Of a stretch of DNA of 64,000 nucleotides, positions 47,310 to 59,333 are shown one piece after another. How positions within the stretch are numbered: position 1 is the first letter of the stretch; every line of letters starts with the position of its first letter. This stretch comes from Nocardia carnea NBRC 14403 (GTDB lineage: Bacteria; Actinomycetota; Actinomycetes; Mycobacteriales; Mycobacteriaceae), in contig NZ_BAFV01000057.1 of the NCBI RefSeq assembly GCF_000308515.1, forward strand, positions 62,001 through 126,000. Direction: 5' to 3'. The position numbers and the translations under genes are program-made. Below the pieces are notes generated by a model. It was not told the DNA's origin. It saw nothing but the letters and a program-made list of their open reading frames with translations, and ran no database searches.

Positions 47310-47519
47310 CTAGAGCAGCTCGACCTCGTCGAACCGGACGGTCATACTGTGCCGCCGGGACCGCAGTACACCACCTTCGCGATGGACCAGCCCTTCGTCG
47401 AAGTCGACACGCAATTCGCCGCGACGGGTGTCGACCTCCCGCACGACGCCACAGACATCCCAGAACGGCCCGCTGGGAAAGTAGACGACGTCGCCCGGTG
47501 CGTACTCGGTAATCCCCAC
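47310..47519 (-). CDS. Stand-alone KOW-like small protein
   Basis: 69 aa from GTG 47519; earlier in-frame residues are low-complexity. PGDVVYFPSGPFWDVCGVVREVDTRRGELRVDF, then RFDEVELL closely follows the KOW motif of NusG C-terminal domains (GDxVxVxxGPFxGxxGxVxEVD...V.LDFxQVE.L), but without any NusG N-terminal domain. It may bind ribosomal protein S10, RNA or RNA polymerase partners. This is a fold-level inference. Confidence 0.5.
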   Translation of the reverse strand: MGITEYAPGDVVYFPSGPFWDVCGVVREVDTRRGELRVDFDEGLVHREGGVLRSRRHSMTVRFDEVELL

Positions 47520-47675
47520 ACGAGCACAGTAGCCGTCACACCTACCGCGCGAACGGTTTCCGTGCGGCCCTGTCGCCGACCGCCGCACCCGAGGACCGGC
47601 TGCGGACAACCGGCAGCAGGGCCCGGACAGCCGGATCGGACGTGTTGCGCCCGAGCCGGTTCCGTCGCATGGGTA

Positions 47676-48971
47676 TCAGCCGAGGAGGTTCCAGTCCTCC
47701 AGGTCCTGGTACAGCGGGAAGTCCTGGGCCAGTTTCGTCACCCGGGCGCGCAGTGCGTCCAGATCGGCGCCACCGGCGAGGGCGGTGCCGATGATATCGG
47801 CGACCTCGGTGAACTCGGTATCGCCGAAACCGCGGGTGGCCAGGGCGGCGGTGCCGATACGCAGACCGGAGGTCACCATCGGGGGGCGCGGGTCGAACGG
47901 GACCGCGTTGCGGTTCACCGTGATACCGACCTCGTGCAGCAGATCCTCACCCTGCTGGCCGTCGATATCGGAATTGCGCAGATCCACCAGGACCAGATGC
48001 ACATCCGTACCGCCGGTCAGCACGCTGACCCCGTTCTTCGCGACATCGGCCGCGGTGAGGCGTTCGGCGAGGATCTTGGCGCCGGAGATCGTGCGCTGCT
48101 GGCGTTCCGCGAACTCCGGCGTGCCCGCGATCTTGAAGGCCACGGCCTTGGCGGCGATGACATGCATGAGCGGGCCGCCCTGCTGGCCCGGGAACACCGA
48201 GCTGTTCAGCTTCTTGGCGTAATCCTGCTTGGCCAGGATCAGACCGGACCGCGGGCCACCGAGCGTCTTGTGCACGGTCGAGGAGACGACATCGGCGTAG
48301 GGCACCGGCGACGGATGCAGCCCGGCCGCGACCAGCCCGGCGAAATGCGCCATATCCACCCACAGGTAGGCGCCGACCTCGTCGGCGATCTCCCGGAACG
48401 CCGCGAAATCCTGATGCCGCGGATACGCCGACCAGCCGGCCACGATCACCTTCGGCCGCGATTCCCGGGCGATCGCCGCAACGTTGTCCATATCCACGCG
48501 GTGGTCCTCTTTGGACACACCGTAGGAGTGGACCTCGTACAGCTTGCCGGAGAAGTTCAGTCGCATACCGTGGGTGAGATGGCCGCCGTGCGCGAGGTCC
48601 AGGCCGAGCAGCCGGTCGCCCGGATCCATCAGCGACATCAGCACCGCGGCATTGGCCTGCGCGCCCGAATGCGGCTGCACATTCGCGAAATCCGCACCGA
48701 ACAGTGCCTTCGCGCGTTCGCGGGCCATGTTCTCCACGACATCTACGTGCTCACAACCGCCGTAGTAGCGGCGGCCGGGGTACCCCTCGGCGTACTTGTT
48801 GGTGAGCACACTTCCCTGCGCCTGCAGCACCGCGCGCGGCACGAAATTCTCCGACGCGATCATCTCCAGGGTGTCGCGCTCACGGGCGAGTTCACCCGCC
48901 ATCGCGGCGGCGAGCTCCGGATCGAGCTCACCGAGAGACTGGGTATTGACAGAGGCGGTCGTCTGCGTCAC
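47676..48971 (-). CDS. glyA: Serine hydroxymethyltransferase
   Basis: 431 aa from GTG 48971. [38 protein letters not shown] and the PLP-lysine motif [18 protein letters not shown] are diagnostic. It converts serine and tetrahydrofolate to glycine and 5,10-methylene-THF. Matches Rv1093. Confidence 0.97.
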   Translation of the reverse strand: MTQTTASVNTQSLGELDPELAAAMAGELARERDTLEMIASENFVPRAVLQAQGSVLTNKYAEGYPGRRYYGGCEHVDVVENMARERAKALFGADFANVQPHSGAQANAAVLMSLMDPGDRLLGLDLAHGGHLTHGMRLNFSGKLYEVHSYGVSKEDHRVDMDNVAAIARESRPKVIVAGWSAYPRHQDFAAFREIADEVGAYLWVDMAHFAGLVAAGLHPSPVPYADVVSSTVHKTLGGPRSGLILAKQDYAKKLNSSVFPGQQGGPLMHVIAAKAVAFKIAGTPEFAERQQRTISGAKILAERLTAADVAKNGVSVLTGGTDVHLVLVDLRNSDIDGQQGEDLLHEVGITVNRNAVPFDPRPPMVTSGLRIGTAALATRGFGDTEFTEVADIIGTALAGGADLDALRARVTKLAQDFPLYQDLEDWNLLG

Positions 48972-49063
48972 GGCGCCAGTCTATGTTCACGGCGGCGCCT
49001 CGGGAGGCGCGGGGTCCAGGGGCCGTCGGCGCTGTTCTCGGGCGATGCTGTCCGCAGACCGGA

Positions 49064-50305
49064 TCAGCGCAAGGACGACGGGATGAGGGGTTCGTCCAGT
49101 AGGCGGCGGAACCGGTCGGCGCGGTCGTCGGCGTCCGTGGCGCGGTCCAGCCAGCCGCCGAGCAGTTTGTAGCCCTCCACGTACGTGCTGATGTAGGCGC
49201 GCCACAGCGGGGACGACAGGAAGCGCAGCGATTGGCGGGCGCGGTCGGGTGTCGTCAACGACCAGCGTTCCAGAAAGCCGGCCACTTCGTCGGCGTCCTT
49301 GCCCTGATCGTGCAGCATGAGTGCCGCGTCCTGGCGGACACCGAGCAGCTGCGCCGAGGCCTCGGACAGGCGTTCGGCGCGCTCACCGTCGAACCGCAGG
49401 CCCAGATCCGCGTAGATCTCCTGCGCCCACTTCCCCCAGCCGGGACCGATGATCGAGCGCAGCGCCAGATCGGCGAGCCCCTCGGCCATCAAGCACTGTG
49501 GCGTGTTCACCAGGAAGATGGTCTGTTCGCCGTGCCCGGCGGCCACCAGCCCGGCTTCCTTGCGGCAGTGCTCGGTGTGATGCCCCGGGTACGCCTCGTG
49601 CGCGATGAGCTTGGGCAGTACCGCCATCTGCTGGCGCAGATCGGAGTTGATCGCGACCGTCGAACGGTAGTTACCCAGGTAGTAGTTGAACCCGGACCAC
49701 GGCTTGTCCCCCACCACCTCATAGGTGACGTGTTCGTGGTCGGGCAGCGGGTACCGCGCACGGACGAGCTCGCGCAATGCGCCGGAGAACGCATGCACAC
49801 AGTCTTCGAGCCGGTCCGGTGGGATCTCGTCGGCCTTGCGGTGCGCGGCCATCCGTTCGGCGAGCGGCCCCTCGCCGCCCAGCACCTCGTCGATCTTCTG
49901 GTGCGCCTCCCGGTATTCGGCGGGATCGCCGGGAGCGATATCCACATCGAAGTACCTGGCGACCTCGTCCACGAAGCCGATCTCCTCGCCCGCGAACTTG
50001 CGCGCGGAACACTCCAGCGCCCGCAGATGCGCGTCGAGGAACGCGGTGCGCTGCGGACCCAGCCCGGCGGCCAGCAGTTCGGCGCGCAACCGCGTGGCGG
50101 TAGTGGCCAGCTTACGGGGTTCGGGCCGGGGCGCGTTCTCGACATCGCGCCGCAGCTGCGGAGCGCCGGTGTAGGCGTCGACGAATCCCTCCTCGAGCCG
50201 GTCGAATGCCAATCCGAGCCGCAGGTATTCCGTTACCACAGGATGGGCTTGCATCCATCCGACGATAGCCGCGAACGCGGTCTCGCGCGGTCCGGCCCGG
50301 CGCAT
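49064..50305 (-). CDS. DUF885 metallopeptidase-like protein
   Basis: 413 aa from ATG 50305 (GAGGAGG just upstream). The core has KLIAHEAYPGHHTEH, an HExxGH-type zinc motif, and LMAEGLADLALRSI. AYISTYVEGYKLLGGWLDRAT closes the domain. DUF885 proteins resemble oligopeptidases/carboxypeptidases; activity here is unproven. Divergent from coaA. Confidence 0.85.
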   Translation of the reverse strand: MRRAGPRETAFAAIVGWMQAHPVVTEYLRLGLAFDRLEEGFVDAYTGAPQLRRDVENAPRPEPRKLATTATRLRAELLAAGLGPQRTAFLDAHLRALECSARKFAGEEIGFVDEVARYFDVDIAPGDPAEYREAHQKIDEVLGGEGPLAERMAAHRKADEIPPDRLEDCVHAFSGALRELVRARYPLPDHEHVTYEVVGDKPWSGFNYYLGNYRSTVAINSDLRQQMAVLPKLIAHEAYPGHHTEHCRKEAGLVAAGHGEQTIFLVNTPQCLMAEGLADLALRSIIGPGWGKWAQEIYADLGLRFDGERAERLSEASAQLLGVRQDAALMLHDQGKDADEVAGFLERWSLTTPDRARQSLRFLSSPLWRAYISTYVEGYKLLGGWLDRATDADDRADRFRRLLDEPLIPSSLR

Positions 50306-50520
50306 ACCTCCTCACCTGTTCGAATGACCCGGGTGCGCTGTAGTTATACCGACTTGTAATGGACCCCCTCGTCGGTCCACTCGTACCCGAGGGGCAGAAT
50401 TCAGCCATGAGGGCACAGCCAGAGCGCCGGACCGACCGCACCAGAGGTCACCGAGAGCACGGCATCTCACAGGTACGGCACCGTGAATACGAGTGTCCGG
50501 CAGAGTGGAGCGCTGAGTAG

Positions 50521-51453
50521 ATGGCCAAGGCGAGCGAGCCCAGTCCCTATGTGGAATTCGACCGGAAGCAATGGCGCGAACTGCGCAAATCGACTCCGCT
50601 GGTACTCACCGAAGAAGAATTGATCGGGCTGCGGGGCCTGGGCGAGCAGATCGATCTGGAAGAGGTCGCGGAGGTCTATCTGCCGCTCGCGCGACTCATC
50701 CACCTGCAGGTTGCCGCGAAACAACGACTGTTCGCCGCCACCGCCACCTTCCTCGGCGAAGCACATCCCGATAAACAGGTGCCGTTCGTGATCGGGGTCG
50801 CCGGTAGTGTCGCCGTCGGTAAATCCACCACCGCTCGTGTTCTGCAGGCACTGCTGTCCCGCTGGGATCACCATCCGCGGGTCGATCTGGTGACCACCGA
50901 CGGGTTCCTCTACCCCACGGCCGAACTCACCCGCCGCGGCGTCATGCACCGCAAGGGTTTCCCGGAAAGCTATGACCGGCGCAAACTGCTGCGTTTCGTC
51001 ACCGAGGTGAAATCGGGCGCCGAAGAGGTGTGCGCGCCGGTGTATTCACATATTTCCTACGATATCGTTCCCGGCGAATTCCATTGTGTCCGGCAACCCG
51101 ACATCCTGATCGTCGAGGGCTTGAACGTCCTGCAAACCGGTCCGCGCCTCATGGTTTCGGATCTGTTCGATTTCTCGATCTACGTGGACGCCCGGATCGA
51201 GGATATCGAGAACTGGTACGTACGCCGATTCCTGAGCTTGCGCGCCACCGGATTCGCCGATCCCAAGGCCCATTTCCACCATTACGCGAAATTCACCGAT
51301 TCCGAGGCGACCGCGGCCGCCAAAGACATCTGGAATTCGACCAACCGCCCGAACCTCGTGGACAACATCCTCCCGACCCGCCCGCGCGCCACCCTGGTCC
51401 TGCGCAAGGATTCCGACCACAGCATCAACCGCCTGCGCCTCCGGAAGCTCTAG
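50521..51453 (+). CDS. coaA: Type I pantothenate kinase
   Basis: 310 aa. The P-loop is [17 protein letters not shown], followed by [10 protein letters not shown] and [30 protein letters not shown] and [18 protein letters not shown] are type I signatures. It phosphorylates pantothenate in the first committed step of coenzyme A synthesis. Matches Rv1092c. Confidence 0.97.
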   Translation: MAKASEPSPYVEFDRKQWRELRKSTPLVLTEEELIGLRGLGEQIDLEEVAEVYLPLARLIHLQVAAKQRLFAATATFLGEAHPDKQVPFVIGVAGSVAVGKSTTARVLQALLSRWDHHPRVDLVTTDGFLYPTAELTRRGVMHRKGFPESYDRRKLLRFVTEVKSGAEEVCAPVYSHISYDIVPGEFHCVRQPDILIVEGLNVLQTGPRLMVSDLFDFSIYVDARIEDIENWYVRRFLSLRATGFADPKAHFHHYAKFTDSEATAAAKDIWNSTNRPNLVDNILPTRPRATLVLRKDSDHSINRLRLRKL

Positions 51454-51459
51454 CTCACG

Positions 51460-52239
51460 TCATGTTCCGTAGCGGCGGTGGCGGGCCGCGTAGTCGCGGA
51501 GGGCGCGCAGGAAGTCCACGCGCCGGAATTCGGGCCAGTAGACCTCGGTGAACCAGATTTCGGAGTAGGCGCTCTGCCAGAGCAGGAAGCCGGAGAGCCG
51601 TTGTTCGCCGGAGGTGCGGATCACCAGGTCCGGATCGGGCTGGCCGGAGGTGTAGAGGTGCTGACCGATGGCGTTGACCGTGATCGACTGGACCAGATCT
51701 TCACCGGTCTCGCCCGCGGCGATCTCCTGGCGGACCAACTGGCGGACGGCGTCGGCGATCTCCTGGCGGCCGCCGTAGCCGATGGCGACATTGACGTGGG
51801 TACCGGTGCGTTCCCGGGTGCGTTCGGTCGCGGTACGCATCCGTTTGGCGACCAGGTCGGGTAGCCCGTCGAGGGTACCGACGATCCGTACCCGCCAGTT
51901 CTGCTCGGGGGCAGCCAGTTCCTCGACCACGTCGGTGATGACCTCGAACAGTGTTTCCAGTTCTTCCTGACCGCGGTGCAGGTTCTCGGTGGAGAGCAGG
52001 TAGACGGTGACCAGCTCGATTCCCTCGGCTTGACACCAGCTGACCAGTTCGGCGACCTTGAGGGCACCGACCCGGTGCCCATGGGTGATATCGGTGAACC
52101 CGTTCTCCCGGGCCCAGCGGCGATTGCCGTCACACACCACGGCGACGTGGCGCGGATGCTGTTTATCTGCAAGCTTCTTGGCCAGACGGGCCTCGTAGAT
52201 GCGATAGGGAAAGCCCCGCAGCCGACTCGGAAATTCCAC
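51460..52239 (-). CDS. Z-isoprenyl diphosphate synthase (UppS family)
   Basis: 259 aa. HVAVVCDGNRRWAREN, HGHRVGALKVAELVSWC, VYLLSTENLHRGQEEL, DLVIRTSGEQRLSGFLLWQS and EVYWPEFR are the five conserved UppS regions. By neighbourhood it corresponds to Rv1086, which makes the short Z-farnesyl diphosphate used for decaprenyl phosphate. Chain length here cannot be read from sequence. It converges on coaA. Confidence 0.92.
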   Translation of the reverse strand: MEFPSRLRGFPYRIYEARLAKKLADKQHPRHVAVVCDGNRRWARENGFTDITHGHRVGALKVAELVSWCQAEGIELVTVYLLSTENLHRGQEELETLFEVITDVVEELAAPEQNWRVRIVGTLDGLPDLVAKRMRTATERTRERTGTHVNVAIGYGGRQEIADAVRQLVRQEIAAGETGEDLVQSITVNAIGQHLYTSGQPDPDLVIRTSGEQRLSGFLLWQSAYSEIWFTEVYWPEFRRVDFLRALRDYAARHRRYGT

Positions 52240-52473
52240 GACGACCTACAGTACGCCTGTTCCGGGTTTCATCCGCATTCGCCGCCGAACGTGGGGTGGG
52301 CCACAGTGGCCCGCGTTCGCGGCGAACCCGGTACAGTGACAAACGAAGCAACCTACGCTGCCGTAGGTTACTGGCGAGTCAATGACTGCCCGGCGGTTCG
52401 GCGACGAACCATCGGGGCCGCCGACGACAGTCCGAACCGACACCGCGACGTCCCCGCCGATCCAGGAGGTTCC

Positions 52474-53190
52474 GTGTTCGACCCGGCAGACCCGAGATCC
52501 GTCACCGATGACGACGACCCGGTGCCCAACCCCGCCGAATCCCTGGTCGCGCTTGCCAAACCCCGGATGCGCGGCTGGATCCACACCTGGGCCACCGGAA
52601 TCGCCGCCATCGCGGTGATCGCGCTGGTCGCCGCCGCCACGACCGTTTCGGCCACCGCCGTCGTCGCGACCACCGTCTACGGGCTCACCATCTGCGCACT
52701 GTTCGGAATCAGCGCCACCTACCACCGGATCACCTGGACCACCGTGCGGGCGCGGGTCCGGATGAAACGCGCCGATCATTCGATGATCTTCCTTTTCATC
52801 GCCGGCACCTATACCCCGTTCGCTCTGCTCGGTCTGCCGACCTCGACCGGCCGGGTACTGCTGGCGGTGGTGTGGTCGGGGGCGCTGGCCGGGGTCGCAC
52901 TGAAGATGCTGTGGCCACACGCCCCGCCCTGGGTCGGAGTACCGCTGTACCTGCTGCTCGGCTGGGCCGTCGTACCGGTGGGCGGGGAACTCTACCGGTC
53001 GGTCGGGCCGGCGGCGGTGCTGCTGCTCGTGGCCGGCGGGCTCGCCTACAGCATCGGCGCGGTGCTCTACGCGACCAAGTGGCCGAATCCGTGGCCCACC
53101 ACTTTCGGCCACCACGAGTTCTTCCACGCCGCGACCGTGTTCGCCGCGCTGTGCCACTACATAGCGATATGGCTGGTGCTGCTGGATTGA
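52474..53190 (+). CDS. Hemolysin III/TrhA-family membrane protein
   Basis: 238 aa from GTG 52474 with CAGGAGG upstream; the open frame extends far left without homology. Seven hydrophobic segments. The motifs GISATYHRITW, DHSMIFLFIAGTYTPFALL and FGHHEFFHAATVFAALCHY supply the His residues of the PAQR-like family. Proposed roles are in membrane homeostasis; hemolysis is not implied. Matches Rv1085c. Confidence 0.92.
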   Translation: MFDPADPRSVTDDDDPVPNPAESLVALAKPRMRGWIHTWATGIAAIAVIALVAAATTVSATAVVATTVYGLTICALFGISATYHRITWTTVRARVRMKRADHSMIFLFIAGTYTPFALLGLPTSTGRVLLAVVWSGALAGVALKMLWPHAPPWVGVPLYLLLGWAVVPVGGELYRSVGPAAVLLLVAGGLAYSIGAVLYATKWPNPWPTTFGHHEFFHAATVFAALCHYIAIWLVLLD

Positions 53191-53320
53191 CCGGCCGCGG
53201 CCCGGCGCGGGATCGCAACCGATAGTTCGGAATATGCCCGGCTGTGTCGATTAGGCTGCTGATTCGTGTCCTTCGATACCGGCCGCTGCGGCGACCGCGG
53301 CCGCCGCGGGTAGTCCGGCG

Positions 53321-54847
53321 ATGAGCGACGGCAATACGGTCCGGCGCCGGACCGGCACGATCTCCCGGCTGATGTTGTGGAGCGTCCGTGCCCGCGGGGG
53401 CCTGTCGCTGATGGTCATCGCCGCGCATTTCGCCGGTCTCGCCGTGATCGTCACCCAACTCTGGCTCATCGGATTCCCGAGTCGTGTGGGCGCCGACCAA
53501 TTGGGCGGGCTGGCCGCCGTCACCGTCTACCCGGCCCTGGCGATCCTGGCAGGGATCGGTTTGGCCATCCGCGACCGGGTGGCCTATTTCGGCTGGCTCG
53601 ACCAATCACGCAAACCCACACCGAACGAGGCGCGGCGCCTCCTGCACCTGCCCATCGCGGTATCGATGCGGGCGATCGCCATGTGGACCCCCGGAGTGGT
53701 GATCTCGGCGGTGCTGCTGGCCCGGCTCACCGAGGAGAACGATTTCGTCGTCCTGCTCGCCATGTTCACCATCGGCGGGCTCGAATCGGCCGGCCTGACC
53801 TATCTCGTCGTCGACCGGGTGATCCGGCCCGTGGTGCCCATCGTCGCCGGCGTCCTCGGCGCGACCATGCACTGGAGTTCCTCGGTGTTCGTCCGGGTCG
53901 CGCTGGCCTGGGCGGTCTCCGGCGCGATGCCGCTGAGCGCGTTGATCGTGGTGCTGGCGGATCCCTCCTCCACCCAGGAACACCGGATCCGCACCGGTAT
54001 CTATCTCGCGGCGATCAGCCTGGCAGTCGGCGTGGGCGCCACCTGGGCGCTGGCCCGGGCCGTGGCCACCCCGCTACGCACCCTGCGGATCGCAGTGGAC
54101 CGCATCACCCAGGGCGACCTGGACGTGCGGGTGCCGGTGGGCAGTGCCAGCGAGATCGGGCGGCTGGAACATTCCGTCAACGAGATGTCGGCGAATCTGC
54201 GGGAGCGGCTGCGGCTGCGCGATGTGTTCGACCGGCATGTCGGCGAAGAGGTCGCCGAACGCGCCCTGGCCGGCGGCGTCGACCTGACCGGCGATGTGCG
54301 GGAGGTGACAGCACTGTTCGTGGATGTCACCGGATCGGTGGCGATTTCCACCGGACTGCCGCCGCAGGAATTCGTCGCCAAACTCAATCGGCTGATGGCG
54401 ACCGTGGTCGCGGCCACCGAGGAGAACGACGGGCTGGTCAACAAGTTCGAAGGCGATGCCGCGCTGTGTATTTTCGGCGCACCGATCGCCCTGGCGGACA
54501 ACGCGACCCCCGCGCTGCGCGCGGCCCGCCGGATCCGGGACGAGATCGCGGCGGCCGGGGAACTCGATATCGGCATCGGGGTCGCCCGGGGCCGGGTGTT
54601 CGCCGGCGACCTCGGCACCGACACACGTCGCGAATACACCGTGATCGGCGACGCGGTGAACGCCGCCGCCCGGCTCACCACCCGCGCCAAGGAGGTGCCG
54701 CGGCGCATCCTGGTATCGCAGAGCGTTGTCGATGCCGCCGCGGCGGACGAGCGGGAGCAGTGGGTGAAACACGGTGCCGTAGCTCTCCGCGGTATCACCG
54801 AACCCACCTCCTCGTGGACCGACCGCGAACCCGAGCCCACACCGTAG
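53321..54847 (+). CDS. Membrane HAMP-class III adenylate cyclase
   Basis: 508 aa. About six hydrophobic segments (residues 25-250) precede a HAMP domain (ATPLRTLRIAVDRITQGDLD...NEMSANLRERLRLRDVF). The catalytic domain (~310-500) has VTALFVDVTG (metal Asp), NKFEGDAALCIFGAP (second Asp, substrate Lys) and EYTVIGDAVNAAARL (Asp, Asn, Arg). It resembles the Rv1318c-type cyclases of mycobacteria. Likely monocistronic. Confidence 0.93.
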   Translation: MSDGNTVRRRTGTISRLMLWSVRARGGLSLMVIAAHFAGLAVIVTQLWLIGFPSRVGADQLGGLAAVTVYPALAILAGIGLAIRDRVAYFGWLDQSRKPTPNEARRLLHLPIAVSMRAIAMWTPGVVISAVLLARLTEENDFVVLLAMFTIGGLESAGLTYLVVDRVIRPVVPIVAGVLGATMHWSSSVFVRVALAWAVSGAMPLSALIVVLADPSSTQEHRIRTGIYLAAISLAVGVGATWALARAVATPLRTLRIAVDRITQGDLDVRVPVGSASEIGRLEHSVNEMSANLRERLRLRDVFDRHVGEEVAERALAGGVDLTGDVREVTALFVDVTGSVAISTGLPPQEFVAKLNRLMATVVAATEENDGLVNKFEGDAALCIFGAPIALADNATPALRAARRIRDEIAAAGELDIGIGVARGRVFAGDLGTDTRREYTVIGDAVNAAARLTTRAKEVPRRILVSQSVVDAAAADEREQWVKHGAVALRGITEPTSSWTDREPEPTP

Positions 54848-54898
54848 GAACCGGCCTCGAGCCGTCTTGCGGTACGACGCCGCGGGGAGGTCCGCCGA

Positions 54899-56980
<2,082 letters not shown>

Positions 56981-57106
56981 ACATCCCAGCCTGCCACACC
57001 CGGCCGGCCGGATCGCGCCGGCCGCCAACTCAGCCACTGTCCCGTTCGACGGGATGGGGACGGATATCTTCCGACCGACCGTGCGGCGGGGTTTTCATCG
57101 GATTCT

Positions 57107-57646
57107 TTGGATGATGAAGGAACGCCGCTGTGGATCAGCGGGCTGGCGAACGAGGATCCGAATCACAGTGTGCACGTGGTTCGGGGGCTCGATCCCGCCG
57201 CGGCACTGGAGACGCTGGGGGCCAAGCCGCGGCTGTTTCGGCCATGGGAACTGCCGGATGAGCTGGCATGGCTGTCGCCGGAGGCCGTCGGAATCGAGCC
57301 GCACTACTCTGCGATTCTGCTGGCGGGGCAGGTCGGCGAGTGGACATTCGTCTATGACAATTTCGGAGCCACCACAACGTCTGGATCGACGTCGACGACC
57401 TGCGTCGAATTCCGTTACTGGTCACTTCCTTCGGCTGAACCGGATCCACAGCTGCCGTTCGGATTCGTACCGACTGAATCGACAGCGGCCGTGGCGATTT
57501 CACCCCCGGGCTCGCAATCGGCTTCGGCTGCGACCGATGCTCGGTTGTCGGAAGATCTACGAGCGAACCGCATCCGAGCCGCCGCGGGCCTGCGTACCGA
57601 ACCAGGTCCGGTGTTCTTCCGCCCAAGACCTGTAGGTCATCGGTGA
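57107..57646 (+). CDS. DUF6461-like protein, possibly frameshifted at its 3' end
   Basis: 179 aa. The N-terminal ~80 residues (HSVHVVRGLDPAAALETLGA, LLAGQVGEWTFVYDNFG) follow the DUF6461 pattern. After YDNFGATT the sequence becomes low-complexity; the alternative frame there reads HNVWIDVDDLRRIPLLVTSFG, which is more protein-like. The 3' end also overlaps the convergent NmrA-like gene by 90 bp. The gene is probably degraded. Confidence 0.35.
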   Translation: MDDEGTPLWISGLANEDPNHSVHVVRGLDPAAALETLGAKPRLFRPWELPDELAWLSPEAVGIEPHYSAILLAGQVGEWTFVYDNFGATTTSGSTSTTCVEFRYWSLPSAEPDPQLPFGFVPTESTAAVAISPPGSQSASAATDARLSEDLRANRIRAAAGLRTEPGPVFFRPRPVGHR

Positions 57647-58447
57647 CCGGCCGGTGACCGAGTACACATCGGAAGTGACCGTGTCGTTGCGTCCCGACCG
57701 GGCGTAGGACAGTCCGTTCACCATGATTCGGACGGCAGCGTTCGTCATACCGGAACCGGCGAGTTGCGCACGGATCGTGCCGGGATCGATATCGGTGTGG
57801 GTCACGGTGCGGCCGAGTACCTCGCCGAGAATCGTCACCTGCTCCGGTACCGACAACGACTCGGGACCGGTCAATGTGTAGACCCGGCCGGTATGGCCGT
57901 CGGCGGTCAGGGCCGTCGCGGCCACCGACGCGATATCGCGTGGATGAATCACGCCCTGTCTGCCCGCTCCGGTCAGGTTGGCGACGGGCCGGCCGTGCCG
58001 GATCGCGTCCGCCCACGACAGCGTATTGGACGCGAATACGCTGGGGCGCAGGATGGTCCATTCCACGTCTCCATCGCGTAGCACGCGTTCGCCGTCGGCA
58101 TGCTGACTTCCGATCACTTCTCCTTCCGGGGTTACCGCACCGGTTCCGATGGCCGACAACTTCACAATCCGCTCGACACCGGCCTGGCGAGCCGCGGTGA
58201 CGAAGACGGCATCGTGGTCGCCGTTGGGTGTGGACGGCGCCGTCAGCAGGAAGGCCGCCGAGACCCCGGCCAAGGCGCCGGGCAGGGAAGCGGGCGCGTC
58301 GAAATCGCCGCGCATCACTTCCACGGCCGGTGGAACAACCGCCGCAGCCGGGTTGCGGACCATGGCCCGGACCGGCTCATCACCAGCACTGAGCAGTTCG
58401 AGCAAAGGGCGGCCGACGGTCCCCGTGGCTCCGGTGACAAGAATCAT
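57557..58447 (-). CDS. NmrA-like NAD(P)-binding protein
   Basis: 296 aa from ATG 58447 (MILVTGATGTVGRPLLELLS); earlier in-frame codons lack homology. The Rossmann GATGTVG loop, VMRGDFDAPASLPGALAGV and GVERIVKLSAIGTG, WTILRPSVFASNTL are those of NmrA/quinone-reductase-2-like proteins. Divergent, across 85 bp, from the AraC regulator at 58532. Compare 1509-2390. Confidence 0.88.
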   Translation of the reverse strand: MILVTGATGTVGRPLLELLSAGDEPVRAMVRNPAAAVVPPAVEVMRGDFDAPASLPGALAGVSAAFLLTAPSTPNGDHDAVFVTAARQAGVERIVKLSAIGTGAVTPEGEVIGSQHADGERVLRDGDVEWTILRPSVFASNTLSWADAIRHGRPVANLTGAGRQGVIHPRDIASVAATALTADGHTGRVYTLTGPESLSVPEQVTILGEVLGRTVTHTDIDPGTIRAQLAGSGMTNAAVRIMVNGLSYARSGRNDTVTSDVYSVTGRSPMTYRSWAEEHRTWFGTQARGGSDAVRS

Positions 58448-58531
58448 GACGCCACTGTGCTGTGCCGACCCACTCCGTGTATTGGAAGTTTCGGCGGTGC
58501 CGGCAGCAGAAATGACAATTACCGTGGGCAT

Positions 58532-59293
58532 GTGAGCAGCGCCCGGTATATCGATGTCGCGACTCTGCGGGCCGACGGGAGCGGGATCCATATCCATCCG
58601 CCGGAAGTGGCCGCGACCGTCATGGTCCGCCGGATCGCCGGGGGCCGCGCCGATATCGTCGTGCTCGGCCCACGGACAGCCGCTGTCTACGATCGCACCG
58701 AACCGGATGTGCCGCCGTGCGCGGTGGCCCGTATTCGCCCGGGCCGCCTCCGGGGGCTGCTGGGCGGGCTGTCGGCGGCCGATCTGGTGGATCGCGTGGT
58801 GCCGCTGACAGAGCTGTGGGGAACGCGGGGCGCCGAACTCGCCCGAGAGCTCGGCGCGATGCAGGCAGATCCGTCGGCCGTGATCCTGCGTCTGCACGAT
58901 GCGCTGGCCGACGGACTCGACGACGACTTCTCCCGGTATCGGGAACTGCTCGACCACGCGCACCATGCGCTCGCGGAAGCCGGTGGCCAGGCGAACATGG
59001 CGGTACTTTCCCGGAGCCTCGGTATCAGTGAACGTCATCTGCGAACCGTGTTCACCACCGAGATCGGTTTATCGCCCAAGCTGTTCGCCCGCCTGCTGCG
59101 GGTACGCCGGGTCGCCGATCTGGTCCGGGACGGTGGCCTGGCGCGACTGGCCGGGGCAGCCGGATACTACGACCAAGCTCATATGACCACCGAGTTCCGG
59201 CGTGTGATGGGTGTCCCACCCGGTGCCTACGCAGCCGGCCGGTTTCCGCCGCCCCGGGTATGCCGAAGGCCGGCGCGAGGCGTGGCCCGATAG
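58532..59293 (+). CDS. AraC-family regulator
   Basis: 253 aa from GTG 58532. The C-terminal HTH pair is LSRSLGISERHLRTVFTTEI and RLAGAAGYYDQAHMTTEFRR. The N-terminus is a ligand/dimer domain with GPRTAAVYDRTEPDVPPCAV. It faces the NmrA-like gene, so it likely regulates that gene. The effector is not predictable. Confidence 0.85.
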   Translation: MSSARYIDVATLRADGSGIHIHPPEVAATVMVRRIAGGRADIVVLGPRTAAVYDRTEPDVPPCAVARIRPGRLRGLLGGLSAADLVDRVVPLTELWGTRGAELARELGAMQADPSAVILRLHDALADGLDDDFSRYRELLDHAHHALAEAGGQANMAVLSRSLGISERHLRTVFTTEIGLSPKLFARLLRVRRVADLVRDGGLARLAGAAGYYDQAHMTTEFRRVMGVPPGAYAAGRFPPPRVCRRPARGVAR

Positions 59294-59333
59294 CGTGGAT
59301 CCGCACCGGCCACGGCGAGCACGAAGCTCTCCG

